Assembly: GCF_026168555.1 (NCBI RefSeq)
Contig: NZ_CP092471.1
Span: 2,428,501-2,492,500 of the forward strand
Length of the DNA stretch: 64,000 nt
DNA from: Qipengyuania spongiae
GTDB taxonomy: Bacteria; Pseudomonadota; Alphaproteobacteria; Sphingomonadales; Sphingomonadaceae
Direction: 5' to 3'
This document shows positions 7,881-17,149 of this stretch, in pieces; the stretch's first letter is position 1; each line of letters opens with the position of its first letter. The notes beneath the pieces are model-generated. The model ran no database searches, had not been told where the DNA came from, and worked only from the letters and a program-made list of their open reading frames with translations. Position numbers and translations under genes: made by a program.

Positions 7881-9004
7881 TCGACGTCCTCCACCTCGAC
7901 CGCCTCGCCCGTCACGCGCTGCGCCAGCGCGGCCGAGATGAAATCGTCGAGCGATCCGTCGAGCACGGCGTCGGGCGAGGTCGAGGTGACGCCTGTCCGC
8001 AAATCCTTCACCATCTGGTAGGGCTGGAGAACGTAGCTGCGGATCTGGTGGCCCCAGCCGATATCGGTCTTGGAATCGTATTCGGTGCCCGCCGCTTCCT
8101 CGCGTGCGGCCATCTCGCGTTCGTAGAGCCGGGCCTTGAGCATGTTCATCGCGGTGGCGCGGTTCTTGTGCTGGCTGCGATCGTTCTGGCTGGCGACGAC
8201 GATCCCGGTCGGCTGGTGGGTAATGCGGACCGCGGAGTCGGTGGTGTTGACGTGCTGGCCGCCCGCGCCTGACGCCCGGTAGGTGTCGATCTTGAGGTCG
8301 CTCTCGTTGATCTCGATCTCGAAATCGTCGTCGATCACCGGATAGACCCAGACCGAGCTGAAGCTGGTGTGGCGCCGAGCCGAGCTGTCATAGGGGCTGA
8401 TGCGGACGAGGCGGTGAACGCCACTCTCGGTCTTGGCATAGCCGTAGGCATTCTCACCCTTGATCTGCAACGTGGCAGACTTGATCCCGGCCTGATCGCC
8501 CGCCTGATATTCTACCGTGTCGACCTTGAACCCGCGTCGTTCGGCCCACCGGGCGTACATGCGCAGCAGCATTTCGGCCCAGTCCTGGCTCTCCGTACCC
8601 CCGGCCCCGGCATGGATTTCGAGATAGGTGTCGTTGCTGTCCGCTTCGCCAGAAAGAAGGGCCTGGACCTTGTCCGCATCGGCGCGGGCGGCGAGGCGTT
8701 CGAGCGTGGCGAGACCTTCGTCGGCGACGTCGCTGTCGCCCTCGGCCTCGCCCATCTCGACGAATTCGATCGCGTCGTTCTTCTCGCTCTCGATCTCGCG
8801 GACCGTGGTAATCGCGCTTTCGAGACGCTTTTGTTCCTGCGTGATCGCCTGCGCCTGCTTGGGATCGTCCCACAGCTTGGGGTCCTGCACGCGGGCGTCG
8901 AGTTCCTCGAGCCGGCGCAGCGCGCGCTCCCAGTCGAGCGACTGGCGCACCAGGGCCAGCGCGGCGTCAATCCGGTCGATATGGGCCTGCCCTTCGGCAC
9001 GCAT
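7877..9004 (-). CDS. prfB: Peptide chain release factor 2
   Basis: RF2, 375 residues, which reads UGA and UAA stop codons and triggers peptide release on the ribosome. The GGQ catalytic tripeptide is at 248-250 in SGAGGQHVN; the codon-recognition tripeptide region reads SPY (203-205) in place of the usual SPF. The residue four before the first G of GGQ is alanine (YRASGAGGQ), the form associated with full activity in enterobacteria as opposed to the threonine of E. coli K-12. The frame is continuous from the ATG at 9004, so there is no programmed +1 frameshift of the E. coli type. AAGGA lies upstream of the start. It follows the PBP1A gene on the same strand. Confidence 0.97.
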   Translation of the reverse strand: MRAEGQAHIDRIDAALALVRQSLDWERALRRLEELDARVQDPKLWDDPKQAQAITQEQKRLESAITTVREIESEKNDAIEFVEMGEAEGDSDVADEGLATLERLAARADADKVQALLSGEADSNDTYLEIHAGAGGTESQDWAEMLLRMYARWAERRGFKVDTVEYQAGDQAGIKSATLQIKGENAYGYAKTESGVHRLVRISPYDSSARRHTSFSSVWVYPVIDDDFEIEINESDLKIDTYRASGAGGQHVNTTDSAVRITHQPTGIVVASQNDRSQHKNRATAMNMLKARLYEREMAAREEAAGTEYDSKTDIGWGHQIRSYVLQPYQMVKDLRTGVTSTSPDAVLDGSLDDFISAALAQRVTGEAVEVEDVE

Positions 9005-9044
9005 TGCTGAATTCCTTACTTTTCGCACAGGGGCGGGAGAGAAC

Positions 9045-9069
9045 GTGCCGCCCGCTTAACGCGCGGCAC
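9045..9069 (-). terminator. Hairpin between PBP1A and prfB genes
   Basis: GTGCCGC (9045-9051) and GCGGCAC (9063-9069) form a perfect 7-base-pair stem with an 11-base loop in the 109-base gap between the two genes. A second, imperfect stem lies at 9081-9098. There is no T run, so this may be a weak terminator, an RNA processing barrier or a site that lets prfB be expressed apart from the cell-wall genes. Confidence 0.35.
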
Positions 9070-9113
9070 CTGATTGTAAAGGCGGGCAAGGGCTCGCCCG
9101 GACCGGAACTCGC

Positions 9114-11630
9114 TTAGTAGATGCCGCCCTGTTTCTCGACGAAATCGGCAGTCTGTTCGCTGCGTGCTGGGCGCGAGACGGTGTTGCGCGAAACTCGGGC
9201 GCGGCGGAGCAGGTCGAGAATTTCCTCGCGCTTGGCCGCGATTTCGTCCTGCCGGGTCGCGCGGGGCGGTTCGGTGTCGGGCTTAAAGGCTTCCCAGATG
9301 ACTGCGGCGAGCGGTTCGTCGGAGGGTGTAGCGTCGAAAACGCGCTTGCCACTGCGTCGGTCGATCTTGACCATCCGCACGCCGGGCGGGGCAACGAAAT
9401 CCTCGCCCTTGCTCCAGTGATCGGGCGTCTGCTCGACGAATGTCTTGAAGATCGGCGCGGCGGTGTTCCCGCCCTGCACCCATCCGCCGAGATTGCGCGG
9501 CTGGTCGTAACCGACATACATGCCCGCCACGATCTCGGGCGAGCCGCCGACGAACCAGGCATTGGTCGGGCCGGTGGTCGTTCCGGTCTTGCCGAACAGC
9601 GGAAGACCTAGGCCGCGCAGACGTACCGCCGTGCCCCGCGTCACCACGCCCTGAAGCATATGAACGACCTGGAAGGCTGTGCGCGGGTCCATCACCTGCC
9701 GCCCGCTGACGCCGAGGCGCGGCATGGGCTGTCCGTCCCATTGCGCCATGTTGCACCCCTTGCACTCGCGCCGGTCGGCCCGCCAGATCACCTTGCCGCG
9801 GCGATCCTGGACATAGTCGATCACCGTGCCCTGCCCGTTCTGGCGGCCCCAGTTAGCGAGCGCGGAATAGGCGTTGACCATCCGGCGCACCGTGGTGTCG
9901 CCGGCTCCCAAGGCGTTAGCGTAATAAGGATCATAATCACCAATGCCGACCCGCTTGAAGGTGCCCACCACATTGGTCATTCCGGCATCGTCGGCGATGT
10001 GGACCGTCATTAGGTTGCGCGACTGCTCGAGGCCCCAGCGCATCGTGTGCACGCCGCCCCCGCCGCCGCCGAAATTGCGGAAGCACTTGTCGCCGAGGTT
10101 GGCGCCCTGCCACACGCAGAAGGTCTGGTCGGGCACCGCGCTTGCGGGGGTAAGCCCCTGATCGAGGCCGGTGGCATAGACGAAGGGCTTGATCGTCGAG
10201 CCCGGCTGACGGTCGGCCTGCGTGGCGCGGTTGAAGTCGCCAAGCCGGCTGTCGAAGCCGCCCTGCATGGCGAGGATGCGCCCGGTCTGCGGATTTTGCG
10301 CAAGGAAGCCGCCCGATACATCGGGCACGGTGCGCAGGCGATAGCCGCTGCCCGAAGGTTGCGAGGCCACCACGTCGCCGACCTTCAGTGCGTCCGGAAA
10401 ACCAGAGAGCGGATAGGTCTCGCCGTCGCTGAACCCGATCGTCGCGGAAGAGCCGCTGCGCTCGGTGATGACGCCGATCCGCCAGTCCTCGTAACGGATG
10501 CCGAGATTGGCCGAGGCGAGCTGGCTGGTCAGATCGCCATTGTCGGGATTGAGCGTCGCCACCGGCTTGGTCCAGGCGCGGTTGCCCTGATATGCCATCA
10601 AGCCGCGCCGCAGGGCCATGCGGGCCGCATCCTGCAATTCGGTGTCGAGCGACGTCCGGACCCAGAGGCCCCCGGCATAGACGCTGTTGTTGCCATCCTC
10701 GGCCGTCTCGCCGAAATCATCGATCAGCTCGCGGCGTACCTCCTCTAGAAAATAGCCTGCATCGGCCGACCTCTCGCTGCGTTCGGTGACCAAGCCGAGC
10801 GGCTGTGCCTTCGCGGCGTTCGCCTGCGCGGGAGTGACGAATTCGTTGACCGCCATTTGGTCGAGCACGAAGTTGCGTCGGGCAATGGCCAGTTCCGCAT
10901 TGCGGGCACGACCGTATCGTTCGGGCGCCTTGGGCAGAATCGCCAGAAACGCCATCTCGTGCAGGTCGAGATCGCCGACATCCTTATCGAAATAGGCGCG
11001 CGCCGCGGCCTGGACGCCGAAGCTGCGCCGACCAAGCGGGATCTCGTTGAGATAGAGCGTCAGGATTTCAGGCTTGGTCAGCACGCCCTCGATACGCCGC
11101 GCCAGCACCATTTCCTTGAGCTTACGGGTGACCGAATATTCGTCGGTCAGCAGCAAGTTCTTGGCGACCTGCTGGGTAATGGTGGAACCGCCGACCGCGC
11201 GCTGGCCCGAGCCCATTTTCGAGGCATAATCGACCACCGCGTTGAGCGTGCCGGTCAGATCGACACCGCCATGGCTGAAAAAGGTCTTGTCCTCGGCGGC
11301 GAGGAAGGATTCCACCAGCGGGGTGGGAAAATCGGCATATTGCAGCTGGACCCGCCGCTCGCGCGCATAGGAATGGACGATCTCGCCATCGATCCCGCGC
11401 ACGACGGTCGGCAGCGGCGTTTCGTAGTCGAGAAGGCTTTCGGCGTCGGGCAGGCCGCGCACCAGCAGAACCCAGGCGAAGACCAGCACGGTGAGACCCA
11501 CGCCGACCGCCAGCGAAAGATAGCGGAAGCCCCGCCGTTCGCGCCAGTTCCGCCTGAACCAGGCGAGCCCGCGGCGCGGATCGTCGCGCAGCCGGTAACG
11601 GAAATAGTCGAGGCGCGATTGCTCGGTCAT
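9114..11630 (-). CDS. mrcA: Penicillin-binding protein 1A, bifunctional class A
   Basis: An 838-residue peptidoglycan synthase anchored in the inner membrane by one segment near residues 37-57. The transglycosylase domain has its catalytic glutamate E113 in AAEDKTFFSHGG and the GGSTITQQ motif (148-155). The transpeptidase domain has the SxxK pair in PGSTIKPF (S478, K481), SRN further on, and GKTGTTTG. An OB-like insert separates the two, as in proteobacterial PBP1A. The ATG at 11630 begins MTEQSRLDYF; the open frame further upstream is not similar to the family. It follows the amidase gene by 82 bases and precedes prfB, an order commonly kept in alphaproteobacteria next to rne. Confidence 0.96.
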   Translation of the reverse strand: MTEQSRLDYFRYRLRDDPRRGLAWFRRNWRERRGFRYLSLAVGVGLTVLVFAWVLLVRGLPDAESLLDYETPLPTVVRGIDGEIVHSYARERRVQLQYADFPTPLVESFLAAEDKTFFSHGGVDLTGTLNAVVDYASKMGSGQRAVGGSTITQQVAKNLLLTDEYSVTRKLKEMVLARRIEGVLTKPEILTLYLNEIPLGRRSFGVQAAARAYFDKDVGDLDLHEMAFLAILPKAPERYGRARNAELAIARRNFVLDQMAVNEFVTPAQANAAKAQPLGLVTERSERSADAGYFLEEVRRELIDDFGETAEDGNNSVYAGGLWVRTSLDTELQDAARMALRRGLMAYQGNRAWTKPVATLNPDNGDLTSQLASANLGIRYEDWRIGVITERSGSSATIGFSDGETYPLSGFPDALKVGDVVASQPSGSGYRLRTVPDVSGGFLAQNPQTGRILAMQGGFDSRLGDFNRATQADRQPGSTIKPFVYATGLDQGLTPASAVPDQTFCVWQGANLGDKCFRNFGGGGGGVHTMRWGLEQSRNLMTVHIADDAGMTNVVGTFKRVGIGDYDPYYANALGAGDTTVRRMVNAYSALANWGRQNGQGTVIDYVQDRRGKVIWRADRRECKGCNMAQWDGQPMPRLGVSGRQVMDPRTAFQVVHMLQGVVTRGTAVRLRGLGLPLFGKTGTTTGPTNAWFVGGSPEIVAGMYVGYDQPRNLGGWVQGGNTAAPIFKTFVEQTPDHWSKGEDFVAPPGVRMVKIDRRSGKRVFDATPSDEPLAAVIWEAFKPDTEPPRATRQDEIAAKREEILDLLRRARVSRNTVSRPARSEQTADFVEKQGGIY

Positions 11631-11712
11631 CTTGTCCTGAGAATACAATGTCGCATGGGTGCGGGGCGGCCCTCTAGCATGGCCCGTCTGTATCGCGCCA
11701 GAACGAAGCGCG

Positions 11713-12645
11713 TCACTCCCCCGTTGCCGTGCCGTTAGCGGGCGCGGCGGCGGAGCCCGTTCCCGTGCCGAGCTCCCCGCTTCTGGCGAAATAGATGCGG
11801 ATCGCGCGCGCCAGCACTTCGGCAAAGCGCCTGCGTCCCTCAGGTGAAGACAGTCGCTCGGCCTCGCTTTCGTTGGTGATGAAGCCGCTCTCGTAAAGGA
11901 TCGAGGGGACGTCGGGCGCGCGCAGCACGCGCAGCGCCGCCGAACGCCGCGGCTGCGGATGGAACGGCAAGACCCCCTTGCCCTCGCGCTCGATCAGCCG
12001 GGCGAGTTCGTCCGAGCGGCCCTGCGTGCGGCGCTGCGACAGCTCGACCAGGATCGCGCTGACATTCTCGCCCTGCCCAGCGAGGAGCTGACCGTTGATG
12101 CGGTCGGCGGCGTTCTCGCGCTCGGCGAAGCGGCGGGCCGCCTCGCTCGAGGCGTCGTTCGACAGGGTGTAGATGCTGGCCCCGGCAACCTCGGCCGCTT
12201 CGCCGGCGGAGTCCGCGTGGATCGAAATGAACAGATCGGCATCGAGGCGGCGGGCTATCTCCGATCGTTCCTCGAGCAGGAGATAGGTGTCGTCGTCGCG
12301 CGTCAGCGCGACACGCAGCCCCCCTTGCCTCACCAGTTCGTCGCGGAGCTCTCGGGCAAGTTCGAGCACCAGAGTCTTTTCCACAAGCCCCTGCCCGCTG
12401 GCGCCGGGATCGTGACCGCCATGGCCGGGGTCGATCACCACCAGCGGACGGTCATCGTCTGTCTCACCGGCGACATCCGGCAGATCGAAGCCGGCGGCGG
12501 GGGGAAGCTCGCTCCGCGTCACGTAATCGCGCCCGATCGCGGGCACGGGCAATTGCCGCCCCGCAACGGCGAGCGCCGCGCCGACGAAGACGAAGGCCGC
12601 CAGCGCGATAAGGAACGCGGCCGTGATCCTGCCGAACGGTGCCAT
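11713..12645 (-). CDS. N-acetylmuramoyl-L-alanine amidase (zinc, Amidase_3 type)
   Basis: A 310-residue periplasmic amidase that cuts the bond between N-acetylmuramate and the stem peptide. Residues about 8-28 are a signal or anchor helix. Zinc ligands of the Amidase_3 family are visible: H75 in DPGHGGHD, E89 in VEKTLVLE and H143 in SIHADS; the catalytic glutamate is in ILYESGFI near residue 260. There is no AMIN domain, so recruitment differs from E. coli AmiC. The C-terminal tail is short and low in complexity (GTGTGSAAAPANGTA). ATG at 12645; frame open further upstream but without signal-peptide character. It heads the leftward operon and is divergent from rne. Confidence 0.94.
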   Translation of the reverse strand: MAPFGRITAAFLIALAAFVFVGAALAVAGRQLPVPAIGRDYVTRSELPPAAGFDLPDVAGETDDDRPLVVIDPGHGGHDPGASGQGLVEKTLVLELARELRDELVRQGGLRVALTRDDDTYLLLEERSEIARRLDADLFISIHADSAGEAAEVAGASIYTLSNDASSEAARRFAERENAADRINGQLLAGQGENVSAILVELSQRRTQGRSDELARLIEREGKGVLPFHPQPRRSAALRVLRAPDVPSILYESGFITNESEAERLSSPEGRRRFAEVLARAIRIYFARSGELGTGTGSAAAPANGTATGE

Positions 12646-13068
12646 GCGCAATTGGTTAACGCCCGGGGGGCGTGTCGCGCAATATGGTTGCCGCGAGATA
12701 CCCACGGTGCTAGCGCCCGAACTGACGAGAGGTCCGCGGCCGTCCGGCCCGGGCGCTCGCCCAAGGCGCGGCGATCCGCCGGCCGTTCGAAGACAGGTTG
12801 ATGCAGGACACGAACAGTCCCTCCCCGCAGATTTCCGAGCGAGCGACCGCTGGCGCGGTTTCGCTCGTGACGGTTTCCTTCGCGACGGGGTACGCTTGCA
12901 CGCAGGCAGGCGGGTTCGATCCGGCAGACACGACATTCCGGCAAGGCGGCGTTGTCCGCCCTGCCCGGTACCTCACGATCGCCAGGCAGCCTGCCGGCGA
13001 TTTTCACAACAGGAAGCGCGGAACGACCGCCGGGCGTGCCCCGGCCGTCCGCGCACGGAGATACATAC
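12646..13068 (+). promoter_or_regulatory. 423-base divergent region holding the long structured leader of rne
   Basis: This is the only stretch above 300 bases without a gene. It must hold the leftward amidase promoter and the rightward rne promoter. Its right part can fold: CGAGCGA-CCGC (12840-12850) pairs with GCGG-TCGCTCG (12855-12867, with a two-base bulge), and GGCGG (12945-12949) pairs with CCGCC (12956-12960). GGAG at 13057-13060 is the ribosome-binding site of rne. Ribonuclease E of enterobacteria regulates its own mRNA through a folded 5' leader; a similar role here is inference. An overlapping 115-codon frame starting at 12798 is probably chance. Confidence 0.5.
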
Positions 13069-15852
13069 ATGGCAACGCGCATGCTTATCGATGCGCGCCA
13101 CTCGGAAGAGACCCGGGTGGCGGTGCTCAAGGGAAACCGGATTGAGGAATTCGATTTCGAATCTGCCGACAAGAAGCAGATAAAGGGAAATATCTATCTG
13201 GCGAAGGTGACGCGGGTCGAACCCTCGCTCCAGGCCGCCTTCGTGGATTTCGGCGGCAACCGGCACGGTTTCCTCGCCTTCAACGAAATTCACCCCGACT
13301 ATTACCAGATCCCCAAGGAAGATCGCGAGGCGCTGCTCGCCGCCGAGGCCGAGGCGGCCGAGGAAGAGGCCCGCCTGCGCGCCGAAGAGGAAGAGCGCGG
13401 CGAGATGCCGGGCGACGAATACGACGCCGACGACGAAAGCTCCGAAGCGCTGGCCGAGGACCTGGCCGAGGACGGCCTCGAAGAGGTCGACACCTCCGAC
13501 AAGGACGATGTCTCGACCTTCGAGGAAGGCCGGTTCTCGGACGGAGACGAGGACGAAGACGAGGACGAAGGGGAAGACGACGATAACGGCGACGACAATT
13601 CGCGCGGCCGTCGTGGTCGCGGGCGGCGTCAAGGCCGCGGCGGCGGCGGACGGGCCAGAGCGAAGGAAGTCGACGATGCGCGCGCCCGCCGCATGGCGCT
13701 GCGTCGCAAGTACAAGATCCAGGACGTTATCCAGCGCCGACAGGTGCTGCTGGTGCAGGTCGTCAAGGAAGAGCGCGGCAACAAGGGCGCGGCGCTGACT
13801 ACCTATCTCAGCCTCGCCGGGCGCTACACCGTGCTGATGCCGAACAGCAGCCATGGCGGCGGGATCAGCCGCAAGATCAGCTCGGCCAGCGACCGCAAGC
13901 GGCTGAAGTCGATCGTCGGCGATCTGAAACTGCCCAAGTCGATGGGCCTGATCGTGCGCACCGCCGGCCTCAGCCGGACCAAGACCGAGATCAAGCGCGA
14001 CTTCGACTATCTCGCCCGCTTGTGGGACGAGATCCGCGAGAAGACCCTCGCCTCCAGCGCGCCGACACTGATCCATTCGGACAGTGATCTCATCAAGCGC
14101 GCCATCCGTGACATCTACAATCGCGAGATCGAGGAGGTCGTGGTTGAAGGCGACGAGGGCTACAAATCCGCCAAGTCCTTCATGAAGATGCTGATGCCCA
14201 GCCACGCGCGGCGGGTGAAGCAGTATGCCGACCCGGTGCCGCTTTTTCAGCGCTACGGCGCTGAGGATCAGCTCAAGGCCATGTACGATCCGATGGTCCA
14301 GCTGAAATCCGGCGGCTATCTGATCATCAACCCGACCGAAGCGCTGGTCTCGATCGACATCAACTCCGGCCGCTCGACCAAGGAGCACGGGATCGAGCAG
14401 ACCGCACTGCACACCAATCTCGAAGCGGCGAAGGAAATCGCCCGCCAGCTGCGCCTGCGCGATATGGCCGGTCTGGTCGTGATCGACTTCATCGACATGG
14501 AAAGGCACGGCAACACCCGCAAGGTCGAGCGTGCGATGAAGGACGCGCTCAAGAACGACCGCGCGCGCATCCAGGTGGGCCGTATCTCCAGCTTCGGCCT
14601 GATGGAAATGAGCCGCCAGCGCCTGCGCACCGGCGTCCTCGAGGCTACCACTCGCGAATGTCCGCATTGCGACGGCACCGGCCTCGTCCGCACCGCATCG
14701 AGCGCTGGCCTGTCGGCGCTGCGCCTGATCGAGGACGAAGCGGCCAAGGGCAAGGGTTCGGTCATCACGCTGGGCGCCAGTACCGAAGCCGCCGTCTATC
14801 TGCTGAACCAGAAACGGTCCGAGCTGATGGAGATCGAAACGCTTTACGGCGTCTCGGTCGAGGTCGTTCCCGAGGGCGAGGACGAGGGCGCCAAGATGAG
14901 CGTCTCCAGCTCTGGCCCGCGCCCGCAGAACACGCCGAAATTCGAAACCCTCGCCGCAGACGAGGAGGAAGACGACGAGGATGACATCGTCTCGCGGGAC
15001 GATGATGAAGACGACGGCGACTTCGATTCGGACGGTTCGGACAAGGGCGGCAGGAAGCGCAAGCGCCGCCGCCGTGGCGGTCGCAGCCGCAACAAGAACC
15101 GTGACGAGGAGAACGGCGGGGACGAAAGCGACGTTGATGATGACGACGGTTCCGATACGGACGAAAACCAGTCCGATGGAGAAAGTTCGGACGATCGCGA
15201 GCGGACCGAGGGCTACGACAAACCCCGGAAGCGCCGTCGGCGTGGCGGTCGCGGACGTCGCGGTGGTCGCGGTCGCAAGGACGAGAACGGCCAGGACGGT
15301 TCCGGCGAGGAGACCGTGACCGAAACCGAAGCGAAGCAGCTCGAGGGAGTTTCCGAGCATGTGGTCGAGGATATGGCCGTAGTCGCCGGACCTGACGATA
15401 CACCCGAGACCGCGGAGGCAGAGGCCGAAGGCGCCAAGCCGAAGCGTACTCGCCGGAAGAAGGCCGCCGAAGCCACCCCGTCCGAACCGGTCGCGGATAA
15501 GCCGAAGCGCTCGCGCCGTAAGAAAGCGGAACCGGTAGAAACGGAAGCAGCCAGCACCGCCGAGGAAAAACCCAAGGCACGCTCGCGCTCGCGCAAGAAG
15601 GTGGCTGAGGCAACCGAAGCCGCGGCACCGACGGACGCTACATCCCAGCCTGCAGAGCCTAAAAAGCCGGCCCGCCGGTCGAGAGCGTCGGCAGCCAAAC
15701 AGGCCGCTTCGGTTCCTGCCGAAGATGCGGCAACCCTACAGCCGACCGGCGAAGAACCCGCGCCCGAGCCCACTCCCGCCAAGGACAGCGCAGGAACGAT
15801 CGAGGAAGCCAAGCCGCGCCGCGGCTGGTGGCAGCGCACCTTCGGTGACTGA
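13069..15852 (+). CDS. rne: Ribonuclease E
   Basis: A 927-residue endoribonuclease, the core of the RNA degradosome. The N-terminal S1 domain begins normally (residues 1-82), is interrupted by an insert of about 130 residues rich in Asp/Glu (about 92-177) and then Arg/Gly (180-200), and resumes at RRKYKIQDVI through ERGNKGAALTT. The catalytic aspartates lie in VSIDINSG and VVIDFIDM, and the zinc-link cysteines in CPHC. The C-terminal third is disordered, with alternating acidic tracts and basic repeats (RKRRRRGG, KPKRSRRKKA repeats) that bind RNA and partner proteins. ATG at 13069 with GGAG at proper distance. A strong hairpin follows the stop codon. Confidence 0.97.
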   Translation: MATRMLIDARHSEETRVAVLKGNRIEEFDFESADKKQIKGNIYLAKVTRVEPSLQAAFVDFGGNRHGFLAFNEIHPDYYQIPKEDREALLAAEAEAAEEEARLRAEEEERGEMPGDEYDADDESSEALAEDLAEDGLEEVDTSDKDDVSTFEEGRFSDGDEDEDEDEGEDDDNGDDNSRGRRGRGRRQGRGGGGRARAKEVDDARARRMALRRKYKIQDVIQRRQVLLVQVVKEERGNKGAALTTYLSLAGRYTVLMPNSSHGGGISRKISSASDRKRLKSIVGDLKLPKSMGLIVRTAGLSRTKTEIKRDFDYLARLWDEIREKTLASSAPTLIHSDSDLIKRAIRDIYNREIEEVVVEGDEGYKSAKSFMKMLMPSHARRVKQYADPVPLFQRYGAEDQLKAMYDPMVQLKSGGYLIINPTEALVSIDINSGRSTKEHGIEQTALHTNLEAAKEIARQLRLRDMAGLVVIDFIDMERHGNTRKVERAMKDALKNDRARIQVGRISSFGLMEMSRQRLRTGVLEATTRECPHCDGTGLVRTASSAGLSALRLIEDEAAKGKGSVITLGASTEAAVYLLNQKRSELMEIETLYGVSVEVVPEGEDEGAKMSVSSSGPRPQNTPKFETLAADEEEDDEDDIVSRDDDEDDGDFDSDGSDKGGRKRKRRRRGGRSRNKNRDEENGGDESDVDDDDGSDTDENQSDGESSDDRERTEGYDKPRKRRRRGGRGRRGGRGRKDENGQDGSGEETVTETEAKQLEGVSEHVVEDMAVVAGPDDTPETAEAEAEGAKPKRTRRKKAAEATPSEPVADKPKRSRRKKAEPVETEAASTAEEKPKARSRSRKKVAEATEAAAPTDATSQPAEPKKPARRSRASAAKQAASVPAEDAATLQPTGEEPAPEPTPAKDSAGTIEEAKPRRGWWQRTFGD

Positions 15853-15862
15853 CCGCTGGAGG

Positions 15863-15903
15863 AACGGCCCCCGCACGCTCTTGATGGAGCGCCGGGGGCC
15901 GTT
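15863..15903 (+). terminator. Strong hairpin after rne
   Basis: AACGGCCCCCG (15863-15873) and CGGGGGCCGTT (15893-15903) are perfect inverted copies, and CGCTC/GAGCG pair inside them, giving a long GC-rich stem that starts 10 bases after the rne stop codon. It lacks a T run, as is common for intrinsic-like terminators in GC-rich alphaproteobacteria; it may also protect the 3' end. Confidence 0.7.
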
Positions 15904-16126
15904 GCCCTCGAAATATCGTTCCTCCCAGCGCCTGACATTTTGAAATGCATGTCGGGGTACCCCTGGATCGGCTGCTCTCTGAACGGCGCATTCGAACAAT
16001 GTTGTTTTCGGAGTTGATTCTCTCGCTTCACTCGACAGCGATAGGGCTCACACAATCACATCACTGGCGAAGTGGCCTTGTTCGGCCTAGACGCGCCGCA
16101 GACGCCAAGATGGAGAAAGCCGCGCC

Positions 16127-17149
16127 ATGACTGCCCCGATCGCCCCGCTGCACATCCCCGAGGATGCGAAGGAGCGCATCCGCATCCTCTTCATGGCCAA
16201 ACACGCCTTGTGGGGCGGCGGGATGCATCCGGAAGACGGAAACCATGCGATCTACCATCACGAGGTGCGCACCACGCTCGAGAACCTCGGACTGAATCTC
16301 AAATTCGCGAACAGTTACCAGGTCCTGTTCGAGGACCCCGAGGCCGATTTCGTCTTCCCGTTGCTTAATCGCGGCGGGTTCGTGAATTCGGAAATGCTCA
16401 TTCCGACCCTCTGCAACATGTGGCGGGTTCCCTATGTCGGGGCCATGCCGTTCCTGCGCGGACTGGGCGATGACAAGTCCGTTTCCAAGCTGGTCGCCCA
16501 GCATGCGGGTGTGCCCACCGCGCCGTGGTTCTGCTATCGCCGCGGCGCGCCGGTGCTGGAGCGCGACCTGCCCCCTTCGAATGACGGGCGCTGGGTTATC
16601 AAGCCCAACGCATCCTCCGCGAGCTGGGGCATTTCCGATGCACATGATTTCAACGGCGTGGAAAACGCCGTCGCCGAAATTCACGGTCAGGGTCACGACG
16701 CGATCGTCGAACCCTATCTCGACGGATACGACGTGCAGGTCGCCTTCATCACCATCGACGGCGCTCCTGTCCAACTGCCGATGCTATGGTACGAGCGCGA
16801 GGATACGCAGCGGCTGTGGACCTATTACGAGAAGCGCGATCTCATCCAGAATACGGAAAAAAGCGCGCTCAAGCGATTCGACGATTCCCGTTTCGAACCG
16901 CGGATGACGGAGCTTGCGGCCAAGGTCGCGCGCGAATTCCATCCTTTCGATTACGGCCGCATCGAGTTCCGTTTCGATCCCAAGGCCGGCAATATCAATT
17001 TCATCGAGATCAATCTGAACTGCAATTTGTGGTCGGAGAAGGTCATGGCCAAGGCGGCGGCGCAGGCAGGCTTCAGCCATGCGGATTTGCTGGAAACCAT
17101 TCTGGCGGAATCGTTCCGTCGCAACGCGCTGATCGCAGAGACAGCCTGA
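16127..17149 (+). CDS. ATP-grasp ligase, D-Ala-D-Ala-ligase-like
   Basis: A 340-residue soluble protein with ATP-grasp architecture: an N-terminal pre-ATP-grasp domain (about 1-120), the ATP-binding core with WVIKPNASSASWGIS (about 156-170) and EPYLDGYDVQVAF, and the metal-binding end IEFRFDPKAGNINFIEINLN (near 285-305), where the Glu and Asn ligate magnesium. This resembles D-alanine-D-alanine ligase and relatives, but the N-terminal residues differ from true Ddl, and no cell-division genes are nearby. Such enzymes join a carboxylate to an amine with ATP. The start at 16127 has GGAG 13 bases upstream. The stop codon lies inside the first stem of the structured region before sdhB. Substrate unknown. 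Confidence 0.82.
   Translation: MTAPIAPLHIPEDAKERIRILFMAKHALWGGGMHPEDGNHAIYHHEVRTTLENLGLNLKFANSYQVLFEDPEADFVFPLLNRGGFVNSEMLIPTLCNMWRVPYVGAMPFLRGLGDDKSVSKLVAQHAGVPTAPWFCYRRGAPVLERDLPPSNDGRWVIKPNASSASWGISDAHDFNGVENAVAEIHGQGHDAIVEPYLDGYDVQVAFITIDGAPVQLPMLWYEREDTQRLWTYYEKRDLIQNTEKSALKRFDDSRFEPRMTELAAKVAREFHPFDYGRIEFRFDPKAGNINFIEINLNCNLWSEKVMAKAAAQAGFSHADLLETILAESFRRNALIAETA

Noticed and set aside
7877..9004. Programmed +1 frameshift in prfB
   Set aside because: The frame is continuous from the ATG, without an internal UGA preceded by the usual slippery sequence.
12798..13145. A 115-codon frame overlapping the rne start, considered as a leader peptide
   Set aside because: No ribosome site, overlaps rne out of frame and has an amino-acid pattern of non-coding DNA.
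12973..15360. A 795-codon open frame antisense to rne
   Set aside because: It lies entirely opposite a clear ribonuclease E gene, has the low-complexity look of GC-rich antisense frames, and matches no family.
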